DNA of 64,000 bases from assembly GCA_043720395.1 (NCBI GenBank), contig JAYSSR010000096.1, positions 1 through 64,000 on the forward strand, in the 5' to 3' direction. The stretch is from JANOYY01 sp043720395 (GTDB taxonomy: Bacteria > Actinomycetota > Acidimicrobiia > Acidimicrobiales > JANYDT01). This document shows, piece by piece, positions 42,254 through 50,556 of the stretch (position 1 is the first letter of the stretch; each line of letters starts with the position of its first letter). The notes beneath the pieces were generated by a model. It searched no databases, was not told the origin of the DNA, and saw nothing but the letters and a program-made list of their open reading frames with translations. A program made the position numbers and the translations under genes.

Positions 42254-43458
42254 CACCTCGCGTGCCCTATCAGCTCGGCGATGTTGTCGAACATCACTCG
42301 GTCAACAACGTTGACCGGCAGTCGACCGACCAGCTTCTCGGCGAACTCCAGCGGCTCGGCCAGTCCTTCCGGGTGCGGCCAGTCGGAGCCGAACAACACT
42401 CGCGAAGTACCGATCGAAGCCGCCAACTCCACCGGGTCCTCCTCGAAGAACGGGCACACGTAGAAGTGTTCGAGGAACACCTCCGACGCCTTCGCGGTGA
42501 ACTTGCCGCCCAACCCGACGCCGCCGCGTCCATATGCGGCGAACTTGTCGAGCTTCTTCAGCAACCCTGATACCCAAGCCGAGCCGTTCTCGATGCTGAG
42601 AATCCGGAGCCGAGGGAAGCGCTCGAACAGGTTGTTGAAAATGAGATTGGCGAACGTGTCGGGCGCTGCGTTGTCGGCGAGGTAGCTCGCGAACGCCGAC
42701 CGGTACTGGAGCGGCGCTCGCGTCGGCTCACCCCACTGTGCAGCCCAGCACTCGTCGTACGCAGCGTCGCCGGTATGGAACGTCACGGGGACGTTGGCCT
42801 CCTGCGCGAGCGCCCAGAACCGATCGCACGACGGCGATGCAGACGACGCCCCGTACACCGGGCCGCGTCGCACATGCACCGTTCGCGCGCCAAGGTCGAG
42901 CACGCGCTGCATCTCCGCGACGGCCTGGTCGGGGTCGACGAGAGAGATCATCGGTGCCGCGTAGATGCGTCCGTCCGTGCCGTAGCCCCAATCCTCTTCG
43001 AGCCACCGGTTAAACGACCGTAAGTTCGCATACATTGCCTCGACGTCGTCGTGCATCTCGTGCTCGACCGCCAGGCCCACGCTCGGGAAGAGCAGCGTCG
43101 CCTCAATGCCCTGCTCCGCCATGAGTTCGAGGCGTGCCCCGCGCTGCATCATCGACGGGTGGTCGTGCGCGTTGATCACGTCGACCATCCGCCAGCCGAC
43201 GTCGTCGACCTCCCCCTGGAAGAACCCTCGTCGGCTACCCGGGGTGCCGGTGTAGTCGGTCTGCGTGACCTTCATCATGCCGAGCTTCTTGTCGCCGAAG
43301 TACAGGCGTCCGAGCCCATCGGCTCCGGGAATCACGTGCAGGCTCCGGTCGCTGTAACGCTGTTCAAGGTGGCGCGTGAACGCGTCGTGCGGCTCGTAGT
43401 AGTGGCCGTCGGCGTCGAATGCCCGCCTCGCGAACCTGGTGGGTGACGTGTCAGTCAT
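42253..43458 (-). CDS. Amidohydrolase-2 (ACMSD-like) family protein
   Basis: 401 aa from ATG 43458 (MTDTSPTRFARRAFDADGHY). Metal site starts with DADGHYYEP (HxH replaced by D-G-H as in several actinobacterial relatives). Later blocks: IEATLLFPSVG, VPVTFHTGDAAYDE, FPRLRILSIENGSAWVSGLL, VLFGSDWPHPEGLAEPLEF with the catalytic Asp. The family includes decarboxylases and hydrolases of aromatic acids. It forms a two-gene unit with the VOC protein. Intact, unlike the chimeric relative at 6464-7279. Confidence 0.82.
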   Translation of the reverse strand: MTDTSPTRFARRAFDADGHYYEPHDAFTRHLEQRYSDRSLHVIPGADGLGRLYFGDKKLGMMKVTQTDYTGTPGSRRGFFQGEVDDVGWRMVDVINAHDHPSMMQRGARLELMAEQGIEATLLFPSVGLAVEHEMHDDVEAMYANLRSFNRWLEEDWGYGTDGRIYAAPMISLVDPDQAVAEMQRVLDLGARTVHVRRGPVYGASSASPSCDRFWALAQEANVPVTFHTGDAAYDECWAAQWGEPTRAPLQYRSAFASYLADNAAPDTFANLIFNNLFERFPRLRILSIENGSAWVSGLLKKLDKFAAYGRGGVGLGGKFTAKASEVFLEHFYVCPFFEEDPVELAASIGTSRVLFGSDWPHPEGLAEPLEFAEKLVGRLPVNVVDRVMFDNIAELIGHAR

Positions 43459-43636
43459 CTGATTGCCCTGCTCTCGTTTGGACGCTTTGTGCACCTTCGC
43501 GCCGAGGGGCGATCCGACGCAAGGATGGTGGACTTCCGCAGAGTCCGAAGACGAGCGATTTTGGCCACAGTGGGTTACTGTGAGTATCTGAGGTTTATTG
43601 TTGATTGATCGCAATTACTGTGAGAAGATGCTGCCG

Positions 43637-44896
43637 ATGACCAAGTTGCCCCCATCTGACGCCCGTTCCCTCCTGCTCACGGTTGGTGAGGTGTTCCGAC
43701 CGAGCGCGCCCATCGACGAAGAGGGGCTCTTCGCCGGTCGCAACCATGAGTTGTTCAGCGTGGTTGAGGCCATCCAATCTGCGGGGCAGCATGCCGTGAT
43801 CTACGGCGAACGTGGTGTCGGGAAAACAAGTCTCGCGCGGGTCGCAATGAAGACGATCGAGCCGCTTGGATACCTCGCGGTCCGCGTCAACTGCGACGCG
43901 AGCGACGACTTCGCAAGCATCTGGCGGAAGGTGATCGACGAGCTGTTTCTGGTCGCAGGCGAAGTTGTAGATCCAAAGGAACGCGAGTCGTTGAACGTCC
44001 TGGTTTCTGACGCGGCAAACGTGCTTTCGTCAAATTCCGTTAATCCTGGCACACTTCGCATTGCTCTTCGAAGGATATCCACTACTCGTCCCCTGGTCAT
44101 TTTTCTTGACGAATTCAACGAAGTTCAGGATTCCGAATCAATCGTTCTCCTGTCAAGTGCTTTGAAGACACTTTCGGATTATACCGAAAGAGTCACTATT
44201 TGTCCGATAGCCGTCGCTGAGAGTTTAGATCTCATTCTTGAGGGGCACCTGAGTGCAATTCGTGCTGTTGTTCAGGTTCGAATGCCGCGAATGCGTCGCG
44301 AGGAACTCGTGCAGATTCTTGAAAAGGGTTTGGAACGACTATCTATGTCCGCGTCGTCGGACGCAAAGAATCTTGTCCGAGTCATTCCCAGAGGACTCCC
44401 TCAATATGCCCATCTTCTGGCTCAGGAGGGTGCGAGGCAGGCGCTCATGGAGGAACAGAATTTCATCACTGGTGACCACGTGATGGCGGGCCTCAAAATT
44501 GGACTGTCGAAGCTGGACCACAGTCTCAATTCAGCTTACGAAAAAGCTACGTATAGTCCTAGGGCCACTCGGCTAAAGGAAGTGCTCCTCGCGTGTGCGA
44601 TTGCGAGATTGGGGGACATGGGAACCTTCTCGCCGACTGATATCAAAGCTTCGTACTCGAGAATCATTGGCGAAGACGTAGGAGTAGATCGGTTCAATCC
44701 CCAGCTCACGACGCTCGCCACGATCCGTGGAATCCTGACACGGGAAGGCGAAGAACGACGATGGCGCTACCGATTCACCGACCCGCTCATGGAGCCGTAC
44801 GTACTCCTGGAGGGCCTGCGTAGCGGCGTCATTGTTCCGGCGGATTTTCCGTATGACAGCGGGGCGCTTGGCGACTCCGAGGCAATCATCGACTAG
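43637..44896 (+). CDS. AAA ATPase of the ORC/CDC6-like (MSP) type
   Basis: 419 aa from ATG 43637 with GAGAAG upstream. Walker A VIYGERGVGKTSLARVAMK, Walker B RPLVIFLDEFNEVQD, sensor-like VTICPIAVAES, then a helical lid and a C-terminal winged helix (VDRFNPQLTTLATIRGILTR). GC is clearly lower than in neighbours, with more A/T at third positions, which suggests recent transfer. It stands alone, flanked by divergent and convergent metabolic genes. Similar single ATPases occur in defence loci, but no effector is adjacent. Function unknown. Confidence 0.7.
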   Translation: MTKLPPSDARSLLLTVGEVFRPSAPIDEEGLFAGRNHELFSVVEAIQSAGQHAVIYGERGVGKTSLARVAMKTIEPLGYLAVRVNCDASDDFASIWRKVIDELFLVAGEVVDPKERESLNVLVSDAANVLSSNSVNPGTLRIALRRISTTRPLVIFLDEFNEVQDSESIVLLSSALKTLSDYTERVTICPIAVAESLDLILEGHLSAIRAVVQVRMPRMRREELVQILEKGLERLSMSASSDAKNLVRVIPRGLPQYAHLLAQEGARQALMEEQNFITGDHVMAGLKIGLSKLDHSLNSAYEKATYSPRATRLKEVLLACAIARLGDMGTFSPTDIKASYSRIIGEDVGVDRFNPQLTTLATIRGILTREGEERRWRYRFTDPLMEPYVLLEGLRSGVIVPADFPYDSGALGDSEAIID

Positions 44897-44900
44897 CGAG

Positions 44901-45365
44901 TCAGCGCGGCAGCATCGTCATGGGGTTGGAATCGGTGACGTGCCCGACGTGGCGGGACCACTTGAACTGCAGCGTCACGCTGGTGTACTTCCACTCGCTG
45001 TCGACGCGCCGGTAGGTCTCGTCGTAGACCGCCAGGATGTTGAGCGCCGGACCGTCGCCCTCGGTGAGGCAATCGAGCAGATACCACGTGCCGACCGCGG
45101 TGTCGCCGTCGATCACGATCCGCGGATTCGTCACGCAGTGCATCGCGGTGAACTGCGGCGCGTTCTCATAGGCCCGCACGTATCCCTTGCGAATCCGGTC
45201 TTGACCCTTCATGTACCCCCAGGGCCCTGCGTCGATCCAGCCGTCTTCCGTGAAGAGGTCCGCAAGGTCGTTCGGCGTGGAGGTCTCCAGCGCCCAAGCG
45301 AATCGATACTTCAGGCGCTTGATCTCTTCGAGATCGATCAGGTATTGCACGTCAATCTTTTGCAC
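44901..45365 (-). CDS. SnoaL-like (NTF2 fold) protein
   Basis: 154 aa from GTG 45365, overlapping the epimerase end by 14 bp. Starts QYLIDLEEIKRLKYRFAWAL, then LADLFTEDGWIDAGPWGYM and IRKGYVRAYENAPQFTAMHC, characteristic of the SnoaL_4 group, which includes dehydratases, isomerases and hydrolases on small hydrophobic substrates. Last gene of the sulfotransferase-to-epimerase operon. Substrate unknown. Confidence 0.8.
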   Translation of the reverse strand: MQKIDVQYLIDLEEIKRLKYRFAWALETSTPNDLADLFTEDGWIDAGPWGYMKGQDRIRKGYVRAYENAPQFTAMHCVTNPRIVIDGDTAVGTWYLLDCLTEGDGPALNILAVYDETYRRVDSEWKYTSVTLQFKWSRHVGHVTDSNPMTMLPR

Positions 45366-46338
45366 GGGGGTCCCCTTCGTTGAAGTTCTTGGTTGTCGGT
45401 GAATCTAAGGAGATTGCCTTTTCGGCCACGCGTCCGTACCGCAGCTCGTAGATCGCTCGGAAGGCGGGCTCGAATCGGACGGCGCATCGGCCGGTGATCG
45501 ACCGCCGTCGTGTGGTGTCGGCGAGGTTGCTGCGGGTCGTCCCCGGCACTGGTCGCACGTCCACTACCGCGGCGCGCCCGCAGTACTCGGCCGCGTACTG
45601 CGACCATTGCTGGATCGTGACCTGATCGTCGCCGGCCCAGTTGACGATGGTCGCGGGCACCGACGCAGCGTCGAGCATTGCTTCAAGCTGCGCAACGATG
45701 TCGTGGAGGTGGATGGGCGCGTGAGGGTGCGGGTCCCACCGCGCCGGCACGGGCTTGCCTGTCACGACGGCATCCATGTTCGACGTGGGCAGATAGGTGC
45801 CGTCGGGACCGTACGCGCTGTTGAGCCGGGTGATCACGGTGCGCAGCCCGAGTGATCGGGCGCAGTACCGGGCGACGCTCTCCTCGGCTATTTTCGCGGT
45901 CGGGCTCGTCGGTGACCAGTAAGGGATCATGCCGCCGATCGGCTCGTCTTCGCGGGGTGCGTGCCACGGATCGTCGTGCGGTGGGTAGATCACGTTGGAC
46001 GACATCACGAGCGCAGCCTTCGCACGGCGGCAGTGCTGCAACAGCAGACCCGTGCCTTCGCCGTTCACGCGGATGGCCTCGTCGAAATCCCCGACGCCAC
46101 CCCGGAAGTAGGCGAGGTGCAACACGTACGTGACGTCGTCGGGAACGTTGTGAAGTTCACCGCTGCCGAGGTCTGCCGCGATCGTATGGATACCCGCTTC
46201 ATCTGCGCGCGTACGAGTCGCGGGATCCGTGAAACGTGCGACGCCCCACACCTCGTTGTCTGCTGCAAGCGCCTTTGCGAGGGGATAGGCAACGTCGCCG
46301 CTGACGCCAGTCACGAGGATCTTCTCGTCGGACAACAC
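45352..46338 (-). CDS. NAD-dependent epimerase/dehydratase family protein (paralogue 1)
   Basis: 328 aa from GTG 46338 (VLSDEKILVTGVSGDVAYPL), chosen because it aligns with the start of the paralogue at 47272; an ATG at 46362 would overlap that gene. Extended SDR fold: cofactor loop VTGVSGDVAYPLAKAL, then CRRAKAALVMSSNVIYPPHD, and a C-terminal substrate domain. The YxxxK-like position is SPTSPTAKIAEESV, where Tyr is missing, so activity may be reduced or different. Lies just after its paralogue. Confidence 0.78.
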   Translation of the reverse strand: MLSDEKILVTGVSGDVAYPLAKALAADNEVWGVARFTDPATRTRADEAGIHTIAADLGSGELHNVPDDVTYVLHLAYFRGGVGDFDEAIRVNGEGTGLLLQHCRRAKAALVMSSNVIYPPHDDPWHAPREDEPIGGMIPYWSPTSPTAKIAEESVARYCARSLGLRTVITRLNSAYGPDGTYLPTSNMDAVVTGKPVPARWDPHPHAPIHLHDIVAQLEAMLDAASVPATIVNWAGDDQVTIQQWSQYAAEYCGRAAVVDVRPVPGTTRSNLADTTRRRSITGRCAVRFEPAFRAIYELRYGRVAEKAISLDSPTTKNFNEGDPRAKD

Positions 46339-46342
46339 TCGC

Positions 46343-47272
46343 TCAGCCCTTGGGTTTTGCAACGATGCGGTCCGGGTACCGGTGCTCCATTACCCGGCGC
46401 AGGCCGTCGCGCCATTGCACCGTCGACGGTCCGGTGATGCCGATCCGCTTCGTGCAGTCGACGATCGACCCGATCGATGCCCACTCCACCGGTGTCACCT
46501 CTACGGTCGTTTCGACACCCATCAACTCGCCCATGCAGGCGGTCCACTCCTGGACGCTGACTGGCTGATCGGCACCCCAGTTCACGATGGTCGCCGGCAC
46601 GGTCGCAGCGTCGAGGAGTGCTTCGAGCTGGGCGGCGATGTCGTCGTTGTGGATTGCGCTGTAGGCCATCGGATCGTGGCGTGTAGGTACCGCCTTGCCT
46701 GCTGCGACGAGGTCCATGTGGTTCGTGATCGCCCCGCCGCGGTTGCCGTACGCGGCGTTCATACGGGCGATCGTGATCGGCAGATTGAACGACCGAGCAC
46801 AGAACCGGGCCACCGCCTCTTCGGCGATCTTCGACACGGAGTAGGGGGCTGAGAATGTTGCCTGGATGTCGCCGAGAGCATCGCTCTCCTTGAACGCGTA
46901 CCACGGGTCGGGGTGGGGCTTGTAGACGGACGTCGTCGACATCACGAGCGCGGCCTTGGCCCGACGACAGTGTTCGAGGATCAGCCCGGTGCCTTCTGCG
47001 TTCACGCGAATGGCGTTGTCGTAGTCGGTCTTCTCGTACGCGACGGCCACGTGCACGACGTAGGTGAAGTCGGTCGGCAGGTCACCGAAGTCACCAGAAC
47101 CCAGGTCGACGGCGCGAGTCGTTACGCCGAGCGCATCGACTTCCGCGCGAGTCGCTGGGTCGCTGAACCGGGCGATGCCCCACACTTCGTTGTTCCCGAC
47201 GAGCGACTCGGCGAGGCCATACGCGATGAGCCCCGCCGGGCCGGTGATGAGGATCTTCTCGTCAGTAAGCAT
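46343..47272 (-). CDS. NAD-dependent epimerase/dehydratase family protein (paralogue 2)
   Basis: 309 aa from ATG 47272, overlapping the hot-dog gene by 11 bp. Cofactor loop ILITGPAGLIAYGLAESL, catalytic YSVSKIAEEAVARF (YxxxK kept), CRRAKAALVMSTTSVYKPHP, and the C-terminal VPATIVNWGADQPVSVQEW. About half of residues match the downstream paralogue over the full length. Such proteins are close to actinobacterial GDP-sugar or steroid-type 3-beta-HSD-like enzymes; the substrate is not predicted. Confidence 0.8.
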   Translation of the reverse strand: MLTDEKILITGPAGLIAYGLAESLVGNNEVWGIARFSDPATRAEVDALGVTTRAVDLGSGDFGDLPTDFTYVVHVAVAYEKTDYDNAIRVNAEGTGLILEHCRRAKAALVMSTTSVYKPHPDPWYAFKESDALGDIQATFSAPYSVSKIAEEAVARFCARSFNLPITIARMNAAYGNRGGAITNHMDLVAAGKAVPTRHDPMAYSAIHNDDIAAQLEALLDAATVPATIVNWGADQPVSVQEWTACMGELMGVETTVEVTPVEWASIGSIVDCTKRIGITGPSTVQWRDGLRRVMEHRYPDRIVAKPKG

Positions 47273-48248
47273 GCATACTTTCTTGGTCGTGCGGGTCGTG
47301 CGGGTCTTGCGGGTCTTGCGGGTCGTGCGGGTCGAGCGGGTCGTGCTGGGTGTCGTCGCCGAGGTCGGGGTGGAGGTGGGCCGCGAGCAATGCTCGGATT
47401 TCGTCCGGGACGTCGGCGGCGCGTCGAACGGCGAGGTCGACGAGCAGGTCCACGAATTCACCGATCGCGTGCAGTGTTCCGGAGTCGATGTCGAAGGTCC
47501 ACTCGCGCCGGACGCGGCGGTTGCGTTCGATCGCGACGTTCGCGGACAGCGTCCGTAGGTGGGTTCCGAGGCGCGGCGGGGATGAGCTGAGCCAGCGCCG
47601 GTGCTCAACGTCGGCGAGCGCGAAGTTCAGACCATCGGCAGTTGTGAACTGCCACTGTGTGGCCGCACGCGGCGCGCTCGGAAGGCCCCACGCGAGTTGT
47701 GTGGCTCCGCCGGAGAACCATCCATCGGCGTCGCATTCGTCGGTCGACAGCACGCGGTCCGACCACGTCTCGATGGTCCGGTTGTTGAAGTCTGCAAGGG
47801 TGCGCATGGCGAACCGTACGGTGCCGAGGCGGCGCGGGCGGGCATACTCAAGTTGAGCCACAACGGTCGCCTCCGTGCCTGAGTCCGTGGCCAGCGGGAT
47901 GGGTAGTCGCTCGACGGCGTCGAGCTGCCCGACCGTGACGCGGTGTGTCGACGCGAGCTCGCCGTTGGCGTCGTTACGCAGTTCGATGTGGAACGTCCGG
48001 GTGTGCGAATCAGTGGCCACGACACATGCGGTGATCGTCAGTCGCGCCCCCAATAGCTGTTCGCGGTGCTGACGCGTCACCATTTCCGTGATCCATCGCA
48101 CCGCGGTCAGGGCTTGGGCACCCCCAACTGCGACTGCGGCGATGCTCTCAACGATCTCCGCGTAGCGACGCACGCTCATGTGTCCGATCGCGTCGACGTC
48201 AGCCTCGACAATCTCGTACTCACCGATTCGTTGGAGCGCAACGGCCAT
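47262..48248 (-). CDS. Hot-dog (thioesterase-like) protein with Asp/His/Pro tail
   Basis: 328 aa from ATG 48248. Two thioesterase-like modules: EADVDAIGHMSVRRYAEIVE with REQLLGARLTITACVVATDS, and later VAQLEYARPRRLGTVRFAMR with ATQLAWGLPSAPRAATQWQF. The last 30 residues are DPLDPHDPQDPQDPHDPHDQ, coded by imperfect 9-bp repeats at 47284-47347, and may bind metal. The main fold suggests acyl-CoA hydrolysis or acyl binding. It is 11 bases after the sulfotransferase and overlaps the epimerase. Confidence 0.68.
   Translation of the reverse strand: MAVALQRIGEYEIVEADVDAIGHMSVRRYAEIVESIAAVAVGGAQALTAVRWITEMVTRQHREQLLGARLTITACVVATDSHTRTFHIELRNDANGELASTHRVTVGQLDAVERLPIPLATDSGTEATVVAQLEYARPRRLGTVRFAMRTLADFNNRTIETWSDRVLSTDECDADGWFSGGATQLAWGLPSAPRAATQWQFTTADGLNFALADVEHRRWLSSSPPRLGTHLRTLSANVAIERNRRVRREWTFDIDSGTLHAIGEFVDLLVDLAVRRAADVPDEIRALLAAHLHPDLGDDTQHDPLDPHDPQDPQDPHDPHDQESMHAY
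47284..47347. repeat. 9-bp tandem repeat (GGGTCGTGC type)
   Basis: About seven imperfect copies of GGGTCGTGC/GGGTCTTGC in a row, within the 3' end of the hot-dog gene. They code DPH/DPQ triplets on the minus strand. Such arrays change length by slippage without breaking the frame. Confidence 0.9.
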
Positions 48249-48259
48249 CGTGGACAGGC

Positions 48260-49450
48260 TCAGCGTTCGAGACGGACGTTGAAGCGGTCGGTGTAGAAGG
48301 CGAACTCGCGCCGGAGCGTCGAAGCCTCGAGGCCGAACTGTTCCGCCGTATACGTGTGCGTGCCGTGCGATCCCGATCCATTGGCCGCCGACCAGGCGAC
48401 CATCGACGCACGCACGTCTGAGGTCAGCTCCGTGTCGGTCCAGTCGTAGATCCGCTCGATCTGACCGATCGGGTCGGCGACGAGGTCGAGGTGGTGGACG
48501 TCGAGAAACCGATCCTCGCCGAGGCGAGTACGGGCATCGATCATGCGATGCGCGCCAACCGCGAGATGACGAGCAAGGTGCTGCCCGAAGCGCTGCAGGT
48601 CGATCGTGTCGGTCGTGCCGGGAGGCATGAGGGAGCTGACAAAGCTCACCCACGATGGCACGGCACGGACCGGATCGCGATGGGTGACCACGAAGCGGGC
48701 GTCGGGATAGGCGTGCACGAAGTCGTCGAGATGAAACGACATATGCGGCGACTTGAACAGCCAGCGGTTCGGTGGACGGCTCGACTGGAGGAGCTGCGCG
48801 ACCCGTCGGTGATAGCGATACGAAGCGCGCATATTACATTCGCGCCACCACTGGTGATAGCCGTAGACCGGGGTCGGCGCGCTCTGGGGGTGGCCGTCGA
48901 TGCCGAGCACGTCGGTGTCCTCGGTGGTCGCGTCGACGTCCCACAGGTGCATCGCCATCTGTTCCGGACGCGCCGTGAGCAGGTCCGCCGACAACTGAAT
49001 CGCGGCGAGCCGACGGGGGTCGTCATCTTCGTGGCCGAGTCGCGGTGGTGGGCACGGCTGACGCTGCTCCCAGCCGCGCAGGCAGCGGAAGCGCGGATCG
49101 AGCGAGAGCATGTTGCCAAGGGCCGTTGTGCCCGTGCGGGGGAGGCCGGTGACGCAGAGCGGTCCGTCAATGGTCGAGTCGCCTGCAAGAGGGTTCGCCG
49201 TGTGCCACGCCTCCACGTCGAGGCGGTTGCGGAGCCTGCGGGTCAGCGTCTCGACAACGGTCAAGGCACCTGCAGGCGTCAGATTGGCGTCGGCGTCCAG
49301 GCTGTCGAGAAATCGGGTGAAGCCTTCGCGAAATCCGTCGGGCCCGAAGTCGCTGAGTCCGGCCTGTTCTGACGCACGCGCCATGAGTGCGTCGAGGCTC
49401 GGATACACCGCTTCGTAGGGTGTGCTCGAAACGTTCACCTCATTTGGCAT
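48260..49450 (-). CDS. Sulfotransferase family protein
   Basis: 396 aa. The PAPS 5'-phosphosulfate loop is CVTGLPRTGTTALGNMLSLD and the 3'-phosphate site appears as FVVTHRDPVRAVPSWVSFV. WLFKSPHMSFHLDDFVHAYP is characteristic of the sulfotransfer_3 family of actinobacteria, which sulfate lipids, glycolipids or steroids. A cytosolic protein. First gene of a five-gene operon with the hot-dog protein, two epimerases and a SnoaL-like protein, suggesting modification or recycling of a small lipid-like compound. Confidence 0.85.
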   Translation of the reverse strand: MPNEVNVSSTPYEAVYPSLDALMARASEQAGLSDFGPDGFREGFTRFLDSLDADANLTPAGALTVVETLTRRLRNRLDVEAWHTANPLAGDSTIDGPLCVTGLPRTGTTALGNMLSLDPRFRCLRGWEQRQPCPPPRLGHEDDDPRRLAAIQLSADLLTARPEQMAMHLWDVDATTEDTDVLGIDGHPQSAPTPVYGYHQWWRECNMRASYRYHRRVAQLLQSSRPPNRWLFKSPHMSFHLDDFVHAYPDARFVVTHRDPVRAVPSWVSFVSSLMPPGTTDTIDLQRFGQHLARHLAVGAHRMIDARTRLGEDRFLDVHHLDLVADPIGQIERIYDWTDTELTSDVRASMVAWSAANGSGSHGTHTYTAEQFGLEASTLRREFAFYTDRFNVRLER

Positions 49451-49533
49451 CGCCTGAAGCTAGTAACTTCCGGCCGCACCGAGCCAGACGACGCACTCGG
49501 TGAGCCCGCCGATCAACCGAAGCGAGAACGCAC

Positions 49534-50397
49534 GTGACTACCGCAGACGACACCCCGGTACCGGACTACCTCGCCCGCCAGCGTCTCGACGGACGCAACT
49601 ACGTGGTGCTCGGGGCTGGCCAGGGCATCGGCCGCCAATGCGCACACGCGCTTGCCCAGGCAGGTGCGGCGATGATCGTGTGTGTCGACCTCGACGAAAC
49701 CCGGGCCATCGAGATCGCGCGAGAGATCGGTGTTGGCTTCGCCTGGTCGGGAGATGCAACGAAACGCTCCGAGATGGTCCGCCTCGCCGCGTTCGTTCGA
49801 GAGAGCGTCGGCACACTGAACGGGTTCGTCGACATCATCGGCATGTCGGGTTGGTCCGACATTCTTGAGATCTCCGACGAGATGTGGGACAGCCAGTTCG
49901 ACCTCACGATCCGCCACGCATTCCTCGCCGCGCAGGAACTCGGACGCCTCCTCGTGGAGAACGGCGGCACCATGGTCTTCGTCGCGTCAGTAAGCGCGCT
50001 TACGGGTGCGCCGATGCACGCCGCGTATGGTGCGGGGAAGGCGGCGCTCATCTCGTGGGTGCAGTCGCTCGCGGTTGAGCTCGGCCCGCGCGGCATCCGC
50101 GCCAACGCGATCGCGCCCGGCTCGATCCTCACCCCGCGGTCGCGCCAGACCATGACCCCCGAGCGACTGGCGCAAACCGGCGCGATGACGCCGCTCGGCA
50201 GGATTGGTGAGCCGGAAGATATTGCCGGGGCAGCCCTGTTCTTCACGAGCGACCTCTCCTCCCACGTGACCGGTCGGACGCTCGTCGTGGATGGTGGAGT
50301 CCAATCCCTGTTCCCCTACAATGAGTGTCATCGACGTCGAGGCGGCGAAGGGCAGGTCCTGACTGCATATCGCCATCTTAAGAGGACGAGCCGATAG
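49534..50397 (+). CDS. Short-chain dehydrogenase/reductase with odd C-terminus
   Basis: 287 aa from GTG 49534. NYVVLGAGQGIGRQCAHAL cofactor loop (TGxxxGxG replaced by GAGQGIG), SDILEISDEMWDS, FVASVSALTGAPMHAAYGAG and YGAGK as YxxxK. The normal end is TLVVDGGVQSLFPY; after it about 25 residues rich in Arg follow. An out-of-frame ATG at 50321 starts a 13-codon reading (MSVIDVEAAKGRS) that looks like the beginning of another gene now cut off. So the 3' end may be a rearrangement junction. Confidence 0.8.
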   Translation: MTTADDTPVPDYLARQRLDGRNYVVLGAGQGIGRQCAHALAQAGAAMIVCVDLDETRAIEIAREIGVGFAWSGDATKRSEMVRLAAFVRESVGTLNGFVDIIGMSGWSDILEISDEMWDSQFDLTIRHAFLAAQELGRLLVENGGTMVFVASVSALTGAPMHAAYGAGKAALISWVQSLAVELGPRGIRANAIAPGSILTPRSRQTMTPERLAQTGAMTPLGRIGEPEDIAGAALFFTSDLSSHVTGRTLVVDGGVQSLFPYNECHRRRGGEGQVLTAYRHLKRTSR

Positions 50398-50556
50398 GCG
50401 AGTCGTCAATTGGACACAGCAGAATGAATCGAGCGGCGAAGCCGGTCGCCGGACATCGCTGCCCCGCAGCGACCTCTCCGCTGAGCGTCTTAAGAACGTA
50501 ATCGTCCGGACCTGGTACCGTAAAAACGGATTTGTCCGTTCGATCGGGAGGATTTC
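50398..50556. promoter_or_regulatory. Promoter region of the Fic gene with inverted repeat
   Basis: The 159 bases contain AACGGA-TTTG-TCCGTT (50525-50540), perfect 6-bp arms, 16 bases before the GTG at 50557, with GGGAGG as ribosome binding site between. The AbiEi-like N-terminus of the Fic protein could bind here. Confidence 0.5.

Noticed and set aside
47284..47347. Possible CRISPR-like array
   Set aside because: Units are 9 bp, directly adjacent without spacers and in frame inside a gene: a coding microsatellite.
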